Shown here: positions 36,660 to 45,628 of the stretch, piece after piece
Position numbering within the stretch: position 1 is the stretch's first letter
Layout of the letters: each line of letters starts with the position of its first letter
Source of the DNA: Bifidobacterium apri
GTDB taxonomy: Bacteria > Actinomycetota > Actinomycetes > Actinomycetales > Bifidobacteriaceae
Direction of reading: 5' to 3'
Assembly: GCF_009299485.1 (NCBI RefSeq)
Contig: NZ_WBSO01000004.1
Coordinates: forward strand, 124,001-188,000
DNA length: 64,000 bases
Translations under genes and position numbers: made by a program
Notes under the pieces: generated by a model
What the model was told of the DNA's origin: nothing
Database searches by the model: none
The model's input: the letters and a program-made list of their open reading frames with translations, nothing else

Positions 36660-36830
36660 CCCCCACGGAATCGTGGGAGAACTCGGCGGAATCCGTGATT
36701 CGGGGGTATGCTCCCACGCCGGGGCCGGGAGTTTGTCACATTCCTGGGCCTTTGCGAAAAATCTCCCAACAGGAACGTTGGAATCCGGCGTTTCTCGAAA
36801 TCGGCCCCGAAGCCTCCTGTCGGGAGTTTA
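36660..36830. repeat. Possible hairpin array with roughly 52-bp pitch
   Basis: Short inverted repeats rich in CTCCC/GGGAG occur with centres near 36669, 36721 and 36773 (CCCAC/GTGGG, CTCCC/GGGAG, CAAC/GTTG), about 52 bp apart; a further CTCC/GGAG hairpin centred near 36820 is out of phase. The rest of 36490-37090 shows no gene. Confidence 0.45.
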
Positions 36831-37096
36831 TCTGCGGAATGCCGTATTCCCGCCAAACTCCCGCAAATGTGTGAGAATCCACCGACCGGATTGTTGATTT
36901 GGATTTCTTTGGGCTGATCCTCCGTGCGGAACCGGTGGCATCATCCATCATGGACTTGTCGTGACATCGACCTGTCACGCCGCGACCCGTCACCGCCCCA
37001 TGGGATAATGGCATACATCGCGACGTACGCGATGCGACAATGATGCGGCGGGTTGGGATTGTCATACGGCGTGAATCCGCACGGAAGGGGAAAGCC

Positions 37097-38512
37097 ATGG
37101 TGCTCCAGCGCGATACCTCACATGTTTCAGCGACTGCGGCAACCCGTAAGCCGCATACGCCGAGACAAGGCGTCAGATTAGCAATCGCTGCGGCGCTCGT
37201 TGTGGCGTTGTCCTCGAGCGTATTCCTGCTCGCCGGTCTGGCCGCGTACGCGTGGTATCGCCGCGCACTGGCGGACTGTGTGGAATGGGGCAATACGTAC
37301 CGGCTGATGGATGAGCATGTCGCAGCGTTATCCAATCAGGCCACTGTGATCGCAAATCGCGTCTCCCAGACCAAAGATGTGGACCGCAAATCGCTGGACA
37401 AGCTCGATGCCACCGCAGCGCAGGCGTCAGCGCAGCGACGGCAGGCTACGGCATCGGTGCAGACGGTTGGCGATGTCCCGTCGGCATGCCGGGCGAAACA
37501 GTCGCCGCTTGCACTTCGATCGCATGTCAACGTCTATCGTGATGCGGCTCTGGCGCTCAAACCGTGGGTGGGGCGACTGCGCAAGTCTGAACATCCGGTG
37601 GCCGTGCGCGTGCTGGCGCAAGACAGCCAGACGCTGGATGAAACAGCTGGCAGAATCCGTGCAGCATTGCCGGGCGTGCGCGAACTGGCCCGGGAAACCA
37701 CAGGATTGCATGACCATCGCGTTTCCCGCGAGCTGCATAAGGCTATCGAGGCCGCCCAATCCGTGACGGATAAGCCGAATCAGGCGTCGTACGGAACGCT
37801 GCTCGATACTGAACGACAGCTGTTCGCGCGTGCTGATGCGGCGGTGCGTGCCCGGAATATTGAGCGGGGGATTGATTGTGGACGTACAGCGTGCGTGGCG
37901 CTCACCTTTGATGACGGCCCGCGCGCCGGCACAAGCCAGCAGGTCACAGCGGCATTGCGACGGGCGGGAGATCAGGCCACATTCTTCGCGATAGGCGGGG
38001 CGGTCGACGATGTCACACAGACAATGCTGCGCAACGATACGCGGTACGGCATGCCGGTGGGCAGCCACACGATGTCCCACATGGATTTGCCGATGATTAT
38101 GCGTTCAGGAGCTGAGCATCGGGAATTCGACGAGGCGTCGGCACGTATCGCTCAGGCAAGCGGACGACCGGTCACCCTGCTGCGTCCCCCTCATGGTGTC
38201 GCGGATGAGGCAAGCCGACAGTATCTTGCCGACCAACTTGGCGTGGGAATTGCCTTGTATGATGTCGATTCCTATGATTGGGCGGTTGGCGCGACCGCGA
38301 GGTCGGTCCAGTGGAAGGTCACCGCCCAAGTGCGGTCGGGTTCGATCATACTCATGCATGACATTCACAGCCATACGGCTGCAGCCTTGCCGCATATCCT
38401 TGATGCCTTGCGGGCGAAAGGCTACAGGACGGTCACGATTACGGAATTGATTGACCGCTATCCACGTCCGGGATACGTGTACTACTCGCGGGACAACATC
38501 ATTCCCTGGTAA
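37097..38512 (+). CDS. Membrane-anchored polysaccharide deacetylase (NodB domain)
   Basis: A 471-residue protein. One transmembrane segment (about residues 27-52) puts the rest outside. A long helical spacer (about 60-265) precedes a NodB domain: motif 1 ALTFDDGPRAGTS, motif 2 SHTMSHMD, motif 3 LLRPPHG (His for the usual Tyr), motif 4 VDSYDW and motif 5 LMHDIHSHTA. The metal-binding Asp-His-His set is present, so it is probably an active deacetylase of peptidoglycan or another wall polymer. ATG 37097 with GAAGGGGAA upstream. Stands alone just before the SRP RNA gene. Confidence 0.9.
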   Translation: MVLQRDTSHVSATAATRKPHTPRQGVRLAIAAALVVALSSSVFLLAGLAAYAWYRRALADCVEWGNTYRLMDEHVAALSNQATVIANRVSQTKDVDRKSLDKLDATAAQASAQRRQATASVQTVGDVPSACRAKQSPLALRSHVNVYRDAALALKPWVGRLRKSEHPVAVRVLAQDSQTLDETAGRIRAALPGVRELARETTGLHDHRVSRELHKAIEAAQSVTDKPNQASYGTLLDTERQLFARADAAVRARNIERGIDCGRTACVALTFDDGPRAGTSQQVTAALRRAGDQATFFAIGGAVDDVTQTMLRNDTRYGMPVGSHTMSHMDLPMIMRSGAEHREFDEASARIAQASGRPVTLLRPPHGVADEASRQYLADQLGVGIALYDVDSYDWAVGATARSVQWKVTAQVRSGSIILMHDIHSHTAAALPHILDALRAKGYRTVTITELIDRYPRPGYVYYSRDNIIPW

Positions 38513-38597
38513 TCGGGTAGGGGCCGTGGCGACGTGGGTTGAACTGTTGTGCGCGGCTGATTCGTGTTGTCCGCGCGATTGGTGTATACTCACATAC

Positions 38598-38683
38598 GCC
38601 TCCGCATGGCGTTACGTCACCCAACTCCCCCAGGGCAGGAATGCAGCAAGGGTAAGTGGCCTCTGACGGGTGTGCGGAGGTTT
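38598..38683 (+). ncRNA. ffs: Signal recognition particle RNA (4.5S type)
   Basis: The conserved apical SRP loop is recognisable as CAGGGCAGGAATGCAGCAAGG (38631-38651, quoted in two parts: CAGGGCAGGAA and TGCAGCAAGG). The ends pair: GCCTCCGCA (38598-38606) with TGCGGAGG (38673-38680), followed by a U-run (TTTTCTTTT). A TATACT -10 at 38585-38590 lies just upstream. Size about 85 nt, as in the small bacterial SRP RNAs. It works with Ffh and FtsY in membrane targeting. Confidence 0.9.
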
Positions 38684-38930
38684 TCTTTTACCATTTGCGC
38701 ATAGGGGCACGTGGAGTCGGGCGTATAGGAAAAACGTGGTGTTCTAGACCCAGTTTCGGTCATTGGACGTGCCGATGCCGGTCGATTGCTGCTATCGTCG
38801 CGTTTCTTCCACCCGTGCTGGGTGTCGGCAGTTGTGGATGCATCGACTGTCCGAATGGCGGGCATACCATTTTCAGTGAGAACAATGAATGTTAGCGTAA
38901 TAAAACTTATTCACATCACGAAGGAGCAAT
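38684..38930. other. Spacer between ffs and the exporter block
   Basis: About 250 bases without a gene. The A+T content rises noticeably towards 38880-38930 (TAGCGTAATAAAACTTATTC), marking the left edge of the compositionally different block that follows. Confidence 0.6.
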
Positions 38931-39248
38931 ATGAATAAGAAAAAAGGAGCTGTGTCAGTGCTGATTGCATTGTTGACATGCAGCCTTGCAATTCCAGCGA
39001 ATGCAGCATCATCAGGTGATTACCGTGCGGCTGGGGTAAACATTCGTAATTCCACAGGAGTAAGGCGTAGCAGAGTGCTTGGTGCAGGGTATCCCGGCCA
39101 GCGGCTGACGGCGTACTGTGAGGAATGGAATTACGAAGAAAACAGTGGGGACTGGTTCTATCATCAAAACAGAAGGACACGCATCAAAGGGTATTCCCTC
39201 GGAAGATATCTGCGGGTGGATCGGCTCGTGCCACACGGCTGCTACTGA
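38931..39248 (+). CDS. Small secreted protein with SH3-like domain
   Basis: A 105-residue protein. MNKKKG plus a hydrophobic stretch ending IPANAASS is a clear Sec signal peptide, cleaved after ANA (about residue 25). The mature part resembles a bacterial SH3 (SH3b) domain: GVNIRNSTGVRRSRVLGAG, then a GDWFYHQ segment and GRYLRV. It has two cysteines in the mature part. RBS GAAGGAGC. First of a five-gene group leading to a MacB-type exporter; possibly its secreted or wall-associated partner. Confidence 0.78.
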   Translation: MNKKKGAVSVLIALLTCSLAIPANAASSGDYRAAGVNIRNSTGVRRSRVLGAGYPGQRLTAYCEEWNYEENSGDWFYHQNRRTRIKGYSLGRYLRVDRLVPHGCY

Positions 39249-39293
39249 TTTGCAAGTTATCCGATAGTCAAGGAACATACGGGGGGAAATATC

Positions 39294-40217
39294 GTGGGAA
39301 CATGCCGTCGCTCGCTTACTGTACTTTGCACGATGCTGTTGTGCATCTCGTGTGCTGCCTGCGGGGCTGACAATACGAACGACAATGCGCTCAGCGCCGC
39401 AGATTTATACGGTTCCGGGCATACTGACAAAAGTACGAGTCAGCCGTCGTCGACAACGACATCCCGAGCGGAGGACGCTGCACCATGGGTTTCCCCCTTT
39501 GACACGTATTTTCTCGAAGGAGAAAGAGAACATGTCGTCGATCAGGCGCGAGATCGTCTTGTACGTGCTTGCATGACTTCCCAAGGTTTTGAATATCAAG
39601 GTGATGTGGGCGCCTCTGACGAATCCGCAGGTGAAGCAGACGCTGATTTCGCTGCAACATGGGGGCCTTCTGATGAGGATACCGCGCGACAGTATGGATA
39701 CGCCGCGCCGATCACGGCAAACAGCGAAGGCGGTGGAGCGGCTTCAGCATCCTATCCCTCGGGCTATATACATGCCTTGATCAACGAGGAGAACACCGGG
39801 TGCATTGACCAGGCCGATGCTCGACTGGGGTATGGCGATACCTGGTTCTCCGCCATGGGGGCATATGAGAAAATCCGCGATGATGCAGATGCCAAGGCTC
39901 TCGCTGCGGACAAAGTGCATCGAGTGATGCAGCAGTGGGGAACTTGCATGGCAAATCGTGGTTATACCAACAGGGATCCGAGAGAATTGGTCGGTGAATA
40001 CGCTGACAGGCAGGCGGGGACTTCGCCGGACACTGCGGAGCAGAAAGCCGCCATGGCTGATGCCGCATGCAAGGTATCCACAGGATTCATGCAGACAATT
40101 CGCGAATCATACGCGGAAGCGGAGCGGCAGGCGGTGTCGGACAACCAAGCGACGATGGACCAGATAAAACAACTATCCGAAACCATATATGCCAATGCGA
40201 AACGAGAACTTGCATAG
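39294..40217 (+). CDS. Putative lipoprotein of the exporter block
   Basis: A 307-residue protein with an N-terminal signal (RRSLTVLCTMLLCISCAACG) holding lipobox-like cysteines, then a Ser/Thr-rich linker. The remainder is an acidic Ala-rich helical domain with paired cysteines (RACMTSQGF, NTGCIDQADA, WGTCMANRGY, DAACKVST), similar in layout to other actinobacterial extracellular lipoproteins found beside MacB-like ABC systems. No enzymatic motif is seen. Start GTG 39294 follows GGGGGAAA. Twenty bases before the adaptor gene. Confidence 0.75.
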   Translation: MGTCRRSLTVLCTMLLCISCAACGADNTNDNALSAADLYGSGHTDKSTSQPSSTTTSRAEDAAPWVSPFDTYFLEGEREHVVDQARDRLVRACMTSQGFEYQGDVGASDESAGEADADFAATWGPSDEDTARQYGYAAPITANSEGGGAASASYPSGYIHALINEENTGCIDQADARLGYGDTWFSAMGAYEKIRDDADAKALAADKVHRVMQQWGTCMANRGYTNRDPRELVGEYADRQAGTSPDTAEQKAAMADAACKVSTGFMQTIRESYAEAERQAVSDNQATMDQIKQLSETIYANAKRELA

Positions 40218-40237
40218 CATCGGTGAAACAGGTGACA

Positions 40238-41752
40238 ATGCGTAAGAAGCGAAGCAAACGCGAACACATTACCGATGCCGGCATGAGGGAAGATATCGTT
40301 CCCATGAACGAGGCAGTACACACCACGCGGAAAAATGCGATAGGGCGCTGGTTGAGGGCTCATTGGATTATCGTGGTTGCGGCGTGCTCTTTGCTGTTTT
40401 CTGTTTTCGGATTCATGTTAGGGTCAACGATTCGTTCTCCCCAGGATGTTGCCGCATCTCAGCAGGAACCGGAGCCATCGTTAATCACTGCGACGGTGAC
40501 GCAAACAGAACTGGTCGATGGTGTGGACGTACATGGGACAATACAGCCCGAGCATATTGTCGAGTTGACTGGGCAAGGCCAAGATGGTGCGGGTTCGGGA
40601 CAGACAAGCTCCGGAAACCAGACGCATGATTCAGCATCATCCGCTGGAACATCGCAGGAGACGATATCTTCGTCATTGGTGGTGACGTCGCTGCCTGTCG
40701 CGGTCGGAGACAGCGTAGGCAACGGTACAGTCGTCGCGGAGATCTCGGGACGTCCACTGTTTGTTTTCCATGGGACGATACCTGCATACCGTGATATCAA
40801 ACCGGACGATCAGGGTCCGGATATAGCGCAGCTGCAGCGCGCTTTGGTGGATATGGGATTGCTTAAGGAAAAGCAGATCACATCCGTTTTCGATTCTGCA
40901 ACCAGGAATGTGGTCGACACATTATATGCTTCACACGGCTATCGGGCAGAACGCACCGATGACGGCGATGACTCGGCTTTACGGCAGGCCCGCGCAGCTG
41001 TACGCGCTGCACGGAGACAGTTGCAACAAGCTCAAACTGCTACCACATGTACAAATCATGATTCATCAAAGGGGAGCGAATCGGAAACGGATGATACTTC
41101 CTGCACGATTGGTGACGGTGGTGTAATCAGCGTTCAAGACGCAACTCAGGATCTTGTCGATGCGCAAGATGCATTGTCTCTGCTGGAACGGCGGACCGGC
41201 ATTATGATACCAATTGGTGAAATCAGTTTTATTCCTTCCTCGCAGGCGACAGTGAGCGAGTTGCCTGTGCCGGTGGGGGCAAATGCATCCGGGACTGTTG
41301 TATCCTTATCAACTTCCGGGACAGTATACCGTGCATCGGTCGATTCCGCTGTCGCGGCAACTATCAAACAGGGAATGACAGTGACTTTTGATGCATCAGC
41401 GATGCAGAACTGCTCTGTATCAAACATCAGCGATGCTCGCGCGGCATCTGGCACGAGCACCATGGTCACGGTTTCATGCGACAGAGGAATGGATGCAATC
41501 CCCTCTAATACAACCGTAGACGCCACAATAATCCGGCGCGCCTCGAACGGGAAAGTGCTTACGGTGCCGCTATCTGCTGTCGGTAAAGCTCCGGACGGTA
41601 CTACAACGGTTATTGTCCGCAAGAAAGGCGATAGGCTCCTGCGTATCCCAGTCACGACTGGTCTGAATGCAAACGGGCGGATTGAAATCGCAGGGACTGA
41701 CGGCAGTTCTATACGTGCGGGGACAACTGTCGTGGTGGGAGGAAAATCGTGA
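40238..41752 (+). CDS. Membrane-fusion (HlyD/MacA-like) adaptor with peptidoglycan-binding domain
   Basis: A 504-residue protein: a basic cytoplasmic start, one transmembrane helix (about 42-62), a long region with coiled-coil (RQARAAVRAARRQLQQAQ) and barrel segments. A peptidoglycan-binding-1 domain is at about 193-236 (DIAQLQRALVDMGLL). Gram-positive MacA-like adaptors of this type work with FtsX/MacB permeases. ATG 40238 has a weak site (ACAGGTG); ATGs at 40283 or 40304 are alternatives. The ATPase gene overlaps its stop (GTGA). Confidence 0.85.
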   Translation: MRKKRSKREHITDAGMREDIVPMNEAVHTTRKNAIGRWLRAHWIIVVAACSLLFSVFGFMLGSTIRSPQDVAASQQEPEPSLITATVTQTELVDGVDVHGTIQPEHIVELTGQGQDGAGSGQTSSGNQTHDSASSAGTSQETISSSLVVTSLPVAVGDSVGNGTVVAEISGRPLFVFHGTIPAYRDIKPDDQGPDIAQLQRALVDMGLLKEKQITSVFDSATRNVVDTLYASHGYRAERTDDGDDSALRQARAAVRAARRQLQQAQTATTCTNHDSSKGSESETDDTSCTIGDGGVISVQDATQDLVDAQDALSLLERRTGIMIPIGEISFIPSSQATVSELPVPVGANASGTVVSLSTSGTVYRASVDSAVAATIKQGMTVTFDASAMQNCSVSNISDARAASGTSTMVTVSCDRGMDAIPSNTTVDATIIRRASNGKVLTVPLSAVGKAPDGTTTVIVRKKGDRLLRIPVTTGLNANGRIEIAGTDGSSIRAGTTVVVGGKS

Positions 41753-42468
41753 AAAACACGATGGTGACGCCGCTCATCGAACTTGAACACGTTGGCAGGA
41801 GATACCCCGGTGTCGTGCCAACTGAAGCATTGCGTGATGTTTCACTGTCCATTATGCCAGGCGAGTTTGTCGCGATTCTTGGTCCCTCTGGGGCCGGTAA
41901 ATCGACGTTGCTCAACATCCTTGGCATGCTTGATGCTCCGACCTGTGGCACGTACCGATTCAACGCTTTGAGGACAGACGATATGCCTGAGCGAAGAAAA
42001 TCGCAAATACGAGCCCAATACATCGGGTTTGTATTCCAGGCTTTTCATCTTCTTCCATACCGCAGTGTCGAAGAGAACGTCGCGATGTCGGGGTTGTATG
42101 CAGGGGTCGCGGTTCAAGAACGAATGTCGCGCGCTCGGCGGGCACTTTCCAAAGTAGGACTGGAACATAAGGCGAACTCCGGTCCGTTGGATTTGTCCGG
42201 AGGCGAACGTCAGCGCGTCGCCATTGCTAGGGCAATTTGCAACAACCCGAGGGTCGTGGTGTGTGATGAACCGACAGGAAATTTGGATTCACAGCGCGCG
42301 GAGTCAATCATGGAGATTTTCAGCAACCTGAATCGTGAAGGCCAAACCGTGGTGATGGTAACGCATAATGAAGCGCAGACGCGGTTCGCCCATCGCACGA
42401 TACACATGAGCGACGGGATGATTATCGAAGACAGCGCACAGTCTGTGAGCAAGGGCACCGATGCATAG
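41749..42468 (+). CDS. ABC transporter ATPase, MacB/LolD type
   Basis: A 239-residue ATPase. Walker A is GPSGAGKST, the signature LSGGERQRVAIARA, Walker B VVVCDEPTGNLD and the H-loop MVTHNE. The last residues of the family's typical form are present. GTG 41749 overlaps the stop of the adaptor gene, with GGAGGAAAA as ribosome site, and its own stop overlaps the permease start, so the three are translationally coupled. Drives a mechanotransmission-type exporter, substrate unknown. Confidence 0.93.
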   Translation: MKNTMVTPLIELEHVGRRYPGVVPTEALRDVSLSIMPGEFVAILGPSGAGKSTLLNILGMLDAPTCGTYRFNALRTDDMPERRKSQIRAQYIGFVFQAFHLLPYRSVEENVAMSGLYAGVAVQERMSRARRALSKVGLEHKANSGPLDLSGGERQRVAIARAICNNPRVVVCDEPTGNLDSQRAESIMEIFSNLNREGQTVVMVTHNEAQTRFAHRTIHMSDGMIIEDSAQSVSKGTDA

Positions 42469-43741
42469 CGAATGGAACTTTCATGCGGGACATCCGGAGA
42501 ATGGTTCGTGGCCAGACCGGTACCGCGGCTCAAGCATTCGATGCGTTGATGTGTTCCGCGAAGTTGTTGCGTCGTTGTGTGCTCAGCCGGGACGCACAAT
42601 ATTGACTTTGTTCGGAACAGTGTTGGGCGTGGCGGCTTTCGTCGCGGTCACCGGGATCGTTCAGACTGCCACTGGACAAATCAGCGACGGATTCTCGCAA
42701 CTCGAAGCGACTACAGTAAGGGTCACCGATCAGGAGCCGAAACTCGCAGGTGACGCATCTCTGGGCTTCCCGATCGATACGGCGGAGCGTCTGTGCAATC
42801 TCAACGGTGTATCGGATGCGACTTTGATGTGGGTCGTTGACGACGAGGCACACCCTCTTTCGATTGCAACGGACCCGTACACGGAGGCGTCTATGCTTCC
42901 AGGCTATAGCGTGATTGCAGCGGATAACCATATAGCCGGTTTCGCCGATCACGGCATGACCGCGGGATCGGCACTGGATGCCTTTCAGGTTGATACAGGC
43001 GTCAGAGCCGCGATGCTGGGATCTCAAACTGCGAAACGGTTGGGAATAACAGATTTGGCTGTCCCACGAACTATCTATCTGGGCGGAGAGTCATTTTCCG
43101 TAATCGGGATCATGTCATCCTCGTCGCGCATTCCGCAGCTCGACACGTCTGTGGTGATTCCCGATACGGTAGCACTTGGCTGGTTGGGTGCACCGACACA
43201 GCGGAATCCGGCTCGTGCCGTGGCCTCAACGGAAACGGGGGCAGCTTCACTCATCGCGCGTCAAGCTCCTTACGCATTGCGTGCTGATGCCCCGGAACGT
43301 GCACTTGCCGATGCACCTCAAGACTGGTCAAAGGCAACACGCGGAGTGCGCAAGTCGATGACTGGTCTGGTTGCTGGTCTGGCGGGGCTGTCATTGCTGA
43401 TTGGTTGTGTGAGCATTGCGGGCGCGACTATGGCATCGGTAACCGAACGAATTCCTGAGTTCGGTCTGAGGCGATCTCTTGGAGCCAGAACAACTGATAT
43501 CGCGATACAGATTATCACTGAAACCGCTGTTATCGGCATTATCGGTGGATTACTCGGCGGCAATATCGGATTGGTGATCATCGTTGTGGTGAGCATTTCA
43601 CAATCATGGACTGCGGTAGTCGATCCGTTGCTCCTGTTGCTTGGCCCTGTCATCGGTGTGATATCTGGGGTAGCGGCAGGAATATGCCCTGCTGTTCGAG
43701 CATCACGCATTAGTCCGATTGGGGCATTGCAACATGGATAG
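42461..43741 (+). CDS. ABC transporter permease, MacB/FtsX type
   Basis: A 426-residue permease. One N-terminal helix (TILTLFGTVLGVAAFVAVTGIV) is followed by an extracytoplasmic MacB-like periplasmic-core domain of about 230 residues, then three C-terminal helices (about 305-420) in FtsX style: LVAGLAGLSLLIGCVSIAGA, VIGIIGGLLGGNIGLVIIVVV and the last, with EFGLRRSLGAR and ASRISPIGAL. ATG 42461 overlaps the ATPase gene by 8 bases. The translated leader of about 40 residues before the first helix is not typical, and the true start may be later. Confidence 0.9.
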   Translation: MHSEWNFHAGHPENGSWPDRYRGSSIRCVDVFREVVASLCAQPGRTILTLFGTVLGVAAFVAVTGIVQTATGQISDGFSQLEATTVRVTDQEPKLAGDASLGFPIDTAERLCNLNGVSDATLMWVVDDEAHPLSIATDPYTEASMLPGYSVIAADNHIAGFADHGMTAGSALDAFQVDTGVRAAMLGSQTAKRLGITDLAVPRTIYLGGESFSVIGIMSSSSRIPQLDTSVVIPDTVALGWLGAPTQRNPARAVASTETGAASLIARQAPYALRADAPERALADAPQDWSKATRGVRKSMTGLVAGLAGLSLLIGCVSIAGATMASVTERIPEFGLRRSLGARTTDIAIQIITETAVIGIIGGLLGGNIGLVIIVVVSISQSWTAVVDPLLLLLGPVIGVISGVAAGICPAVRASRISPIGALQHG

Positions 43742-43826
43742 CGCATAGACGTATCGTTTGAATAAGGGTTTCCATACATGCACACAGATATGCCACGTAC
43801 GGGTCTGGCAGGTATAGTCAATGATT

Positions 43827-45551
43827 ATGGACGAGAATGAACAAGACCCGCACGTGACACAGCAGGACCAAGCCCCGGTTGCCCCGGTGATGCCTGGGGC
43901 ACCGGCTCCGACACGGGAGAATACTGCTCCGGGTGCGCCATCGTCCGGCGCATCTGTGCCGTCCGGCGGGTTTGCGGCATCCGAACCGTCTTCGGCGCCG
44001 ACTTCGCCGGCTTCCCCGGCCGCGCCGCTTCGACCCGTATCAGGCGATACAGACGGTGCCCTCGCCGCTCACACTCCCAACATTCCCAGTGTTCCGCCGA
44101 TGCCACCGCTTCCCTCGGTATCAGTGCGTGCCGTTGGGACACAGCCGGATCAGCCGTCATTCTCAGATACGTCACACCCACACAGGCAATCGCAGCCAGA
44201 ACGTGCTTCAGACTCGGTAACGTCAACAGTTCCGCAACAGCCGGCAGACACCACGTCGGCCAGCCAACCCGCAGACCATACCGGCCAAGCCGAATCCGGC
44301 GCTCGCCCATCCATGCTCTTCCCACAGACTGATGACATTCAGGGGCAGCAAGCGCGCCGGCAGCCGGCGAAACCGATGTTCACTCCGCTGCCCGGTACGG
44401 AGAGCGACGACGACAATCTTGAGACCAGAGCGCTCTGGCCGTCCGACCCACTTGAATCATCCGCGTCGTCCAAACGCACCCGCGGTAACCGGGCGAACGC
44501 GGACGGCCATGACGGCGGCGTCGCCGGTTCGGACGGTCGCACTCCGGAAGCCTCGGAATCGTCGCCGGCCAACGCAACGGCATCAGGAGACAGCGATCTC
44601 GCAGTCGAAGGCATGGACAAAGGCCTTGCCAGGCTTGACCCGCTTGCCGTCCACCCGCGCCTTTCCAGCAGGATTCTGTGCGTGGTGTTCGCCCTGTTGC
44701 TGCTTGCCGCCGCCGCTGGCGTGTGGTGGCTGGGCGTGCGCACGGCGAACGGGCAGAATTTCGATGATGAAGTGTGGCTGTTGCTCAATGCCTCGCTGCC
44801 GTCTTGGCTGCGCTCGCTGGTGCATCTGCTCGCCGTATCGAGTACTGTGATTGCCATCAGTGTCGTGTGCGCGCTTGCAGGGATTGTGGTCGCGGTCATC
44901 CGCAAACGGTGGTGGCTGCTCGGGCAGCTTGTCGTGTTCGCGGCCGTATGTTACGGGTCTTCGCTGTTGAAAGGTGTTCTGCCTCGTCCGTACTTGCAGA
45001 ACATCAATTCTTCGACCAGCAATACGGCGCCATCCGGGCATACGTTACTTGCCGCGGCGGCTGTTGTGGTCCTTGTGTGCGCGGTGTCTCGTGCGTGGCG
45101 TGCCGCGTGTGCCGCCGTCGGCTCGGTCTATGCGATGCTTGTCGCGCTGTCGCTGGTTGCTGGGAAGTGGCATCGTCCCACGGATGTCGTGATGAGTTTG
45201 CTGATTGTCGGCGGATGGGCATTGCTGGTTCTTGCTTTCACGCGCACGTCTGGCATGGATGAGATTGGCACGCGTTCGGCTTCGGCGAGTATCCAGATCG
45301 TCGGCAGCGTGATGATTACCGGCGGTATCATGCTGAGTCTGTATGGGGCGTATCTGGTGTGGCAGATCGAACCGGGACTTTCGCTGGGGGCGAGCTGGAC
45401 GCAATCTGGTGCTTGCGTGGCGACGACCATGCTGGTGTGCGGCGTGTCGATGCTGGTATTCGGGCTGGTGCTTGCGATGCGGCAACTCACCGCTTCACCG
45501 TTGACAAAACTCGGTCTGGTCGGTGCCCCGCCGGCCCCACCGTTAAAGTAG
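43827..45551 (+). CDS. PAP2-family phosphatase with long disordered N-terminus
   Basis: A 574-residue protein. The first 270 or so residues are Pro/Ser/Ala-rich and disordered. Then come about six transmembrane helices with the PAP2 motifs KGVLPRPYLQ, APSGHTLLAAA and GKWHRPTDVVMS, indicating a lipid-phosphate or undecaprenyl-pyrophosphate type phosphatase in the membrane. A TATAGT at 43813-43818 lies 8 bases before ATG 43827, so the message may be leaderless; ATG 43821 is in the same frame. No ribosome site. Confidence 0.85.
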   Translation: MDENEQDPHVTQQDQAPVAPVMPGAPAPTRENTAPGAPSSGASVPSGGFAASEPSSAPTSPASPAAPLRPVSGDTDGALAAHTPNIPSVPPMPPLPSVSVRAVGTQPDQPSFSDTSHPHRQSQPERASDSVTSTVPQQPADTTSASQPADHTGQAESGARPSMLFPQTDDIQGQQARRQPAKPMFTPLPGTESDDDNLETRALWPSDPLESSASSKRTRGNRANADGHDGGVAGSDGRTPEASESSPANATASGDSDLAVEGMDKGLARLDPLAVHPRLSSRILCVVFALLLLAAAAGVWWLGVRTANGQNFDDEVWLLLNASLPSWLRSLVHLLAVSSTVIAISVVCALAGIVVAVIRKRWWLLGQLVVFAAVCYGSSLLKGVLPRPYLQNINSSTSNTAPSGHTLLAAAAVVVLVCAVSRAWRAACAAVGSVYAMLVALSLVAGKWHRPTDVVMSLLIVGGWALLVLAFTRTSGMDEIGTRSASASIQIVGSVMITGGIMLSLYGAYLVWQIEPGLSLGASWTQSGACVATTMLVCGVSMLVFGLVLAMRQLTASPLTKLGLVGAPPAPPLK

Positions 45552-45628
45552 CACGGCACACCAGATGCGGCGTTGACCATACGCCGTGAGTATTATGGCG
45601 TTCCGTAAGCAGTACGTAAGGAGGGGCA

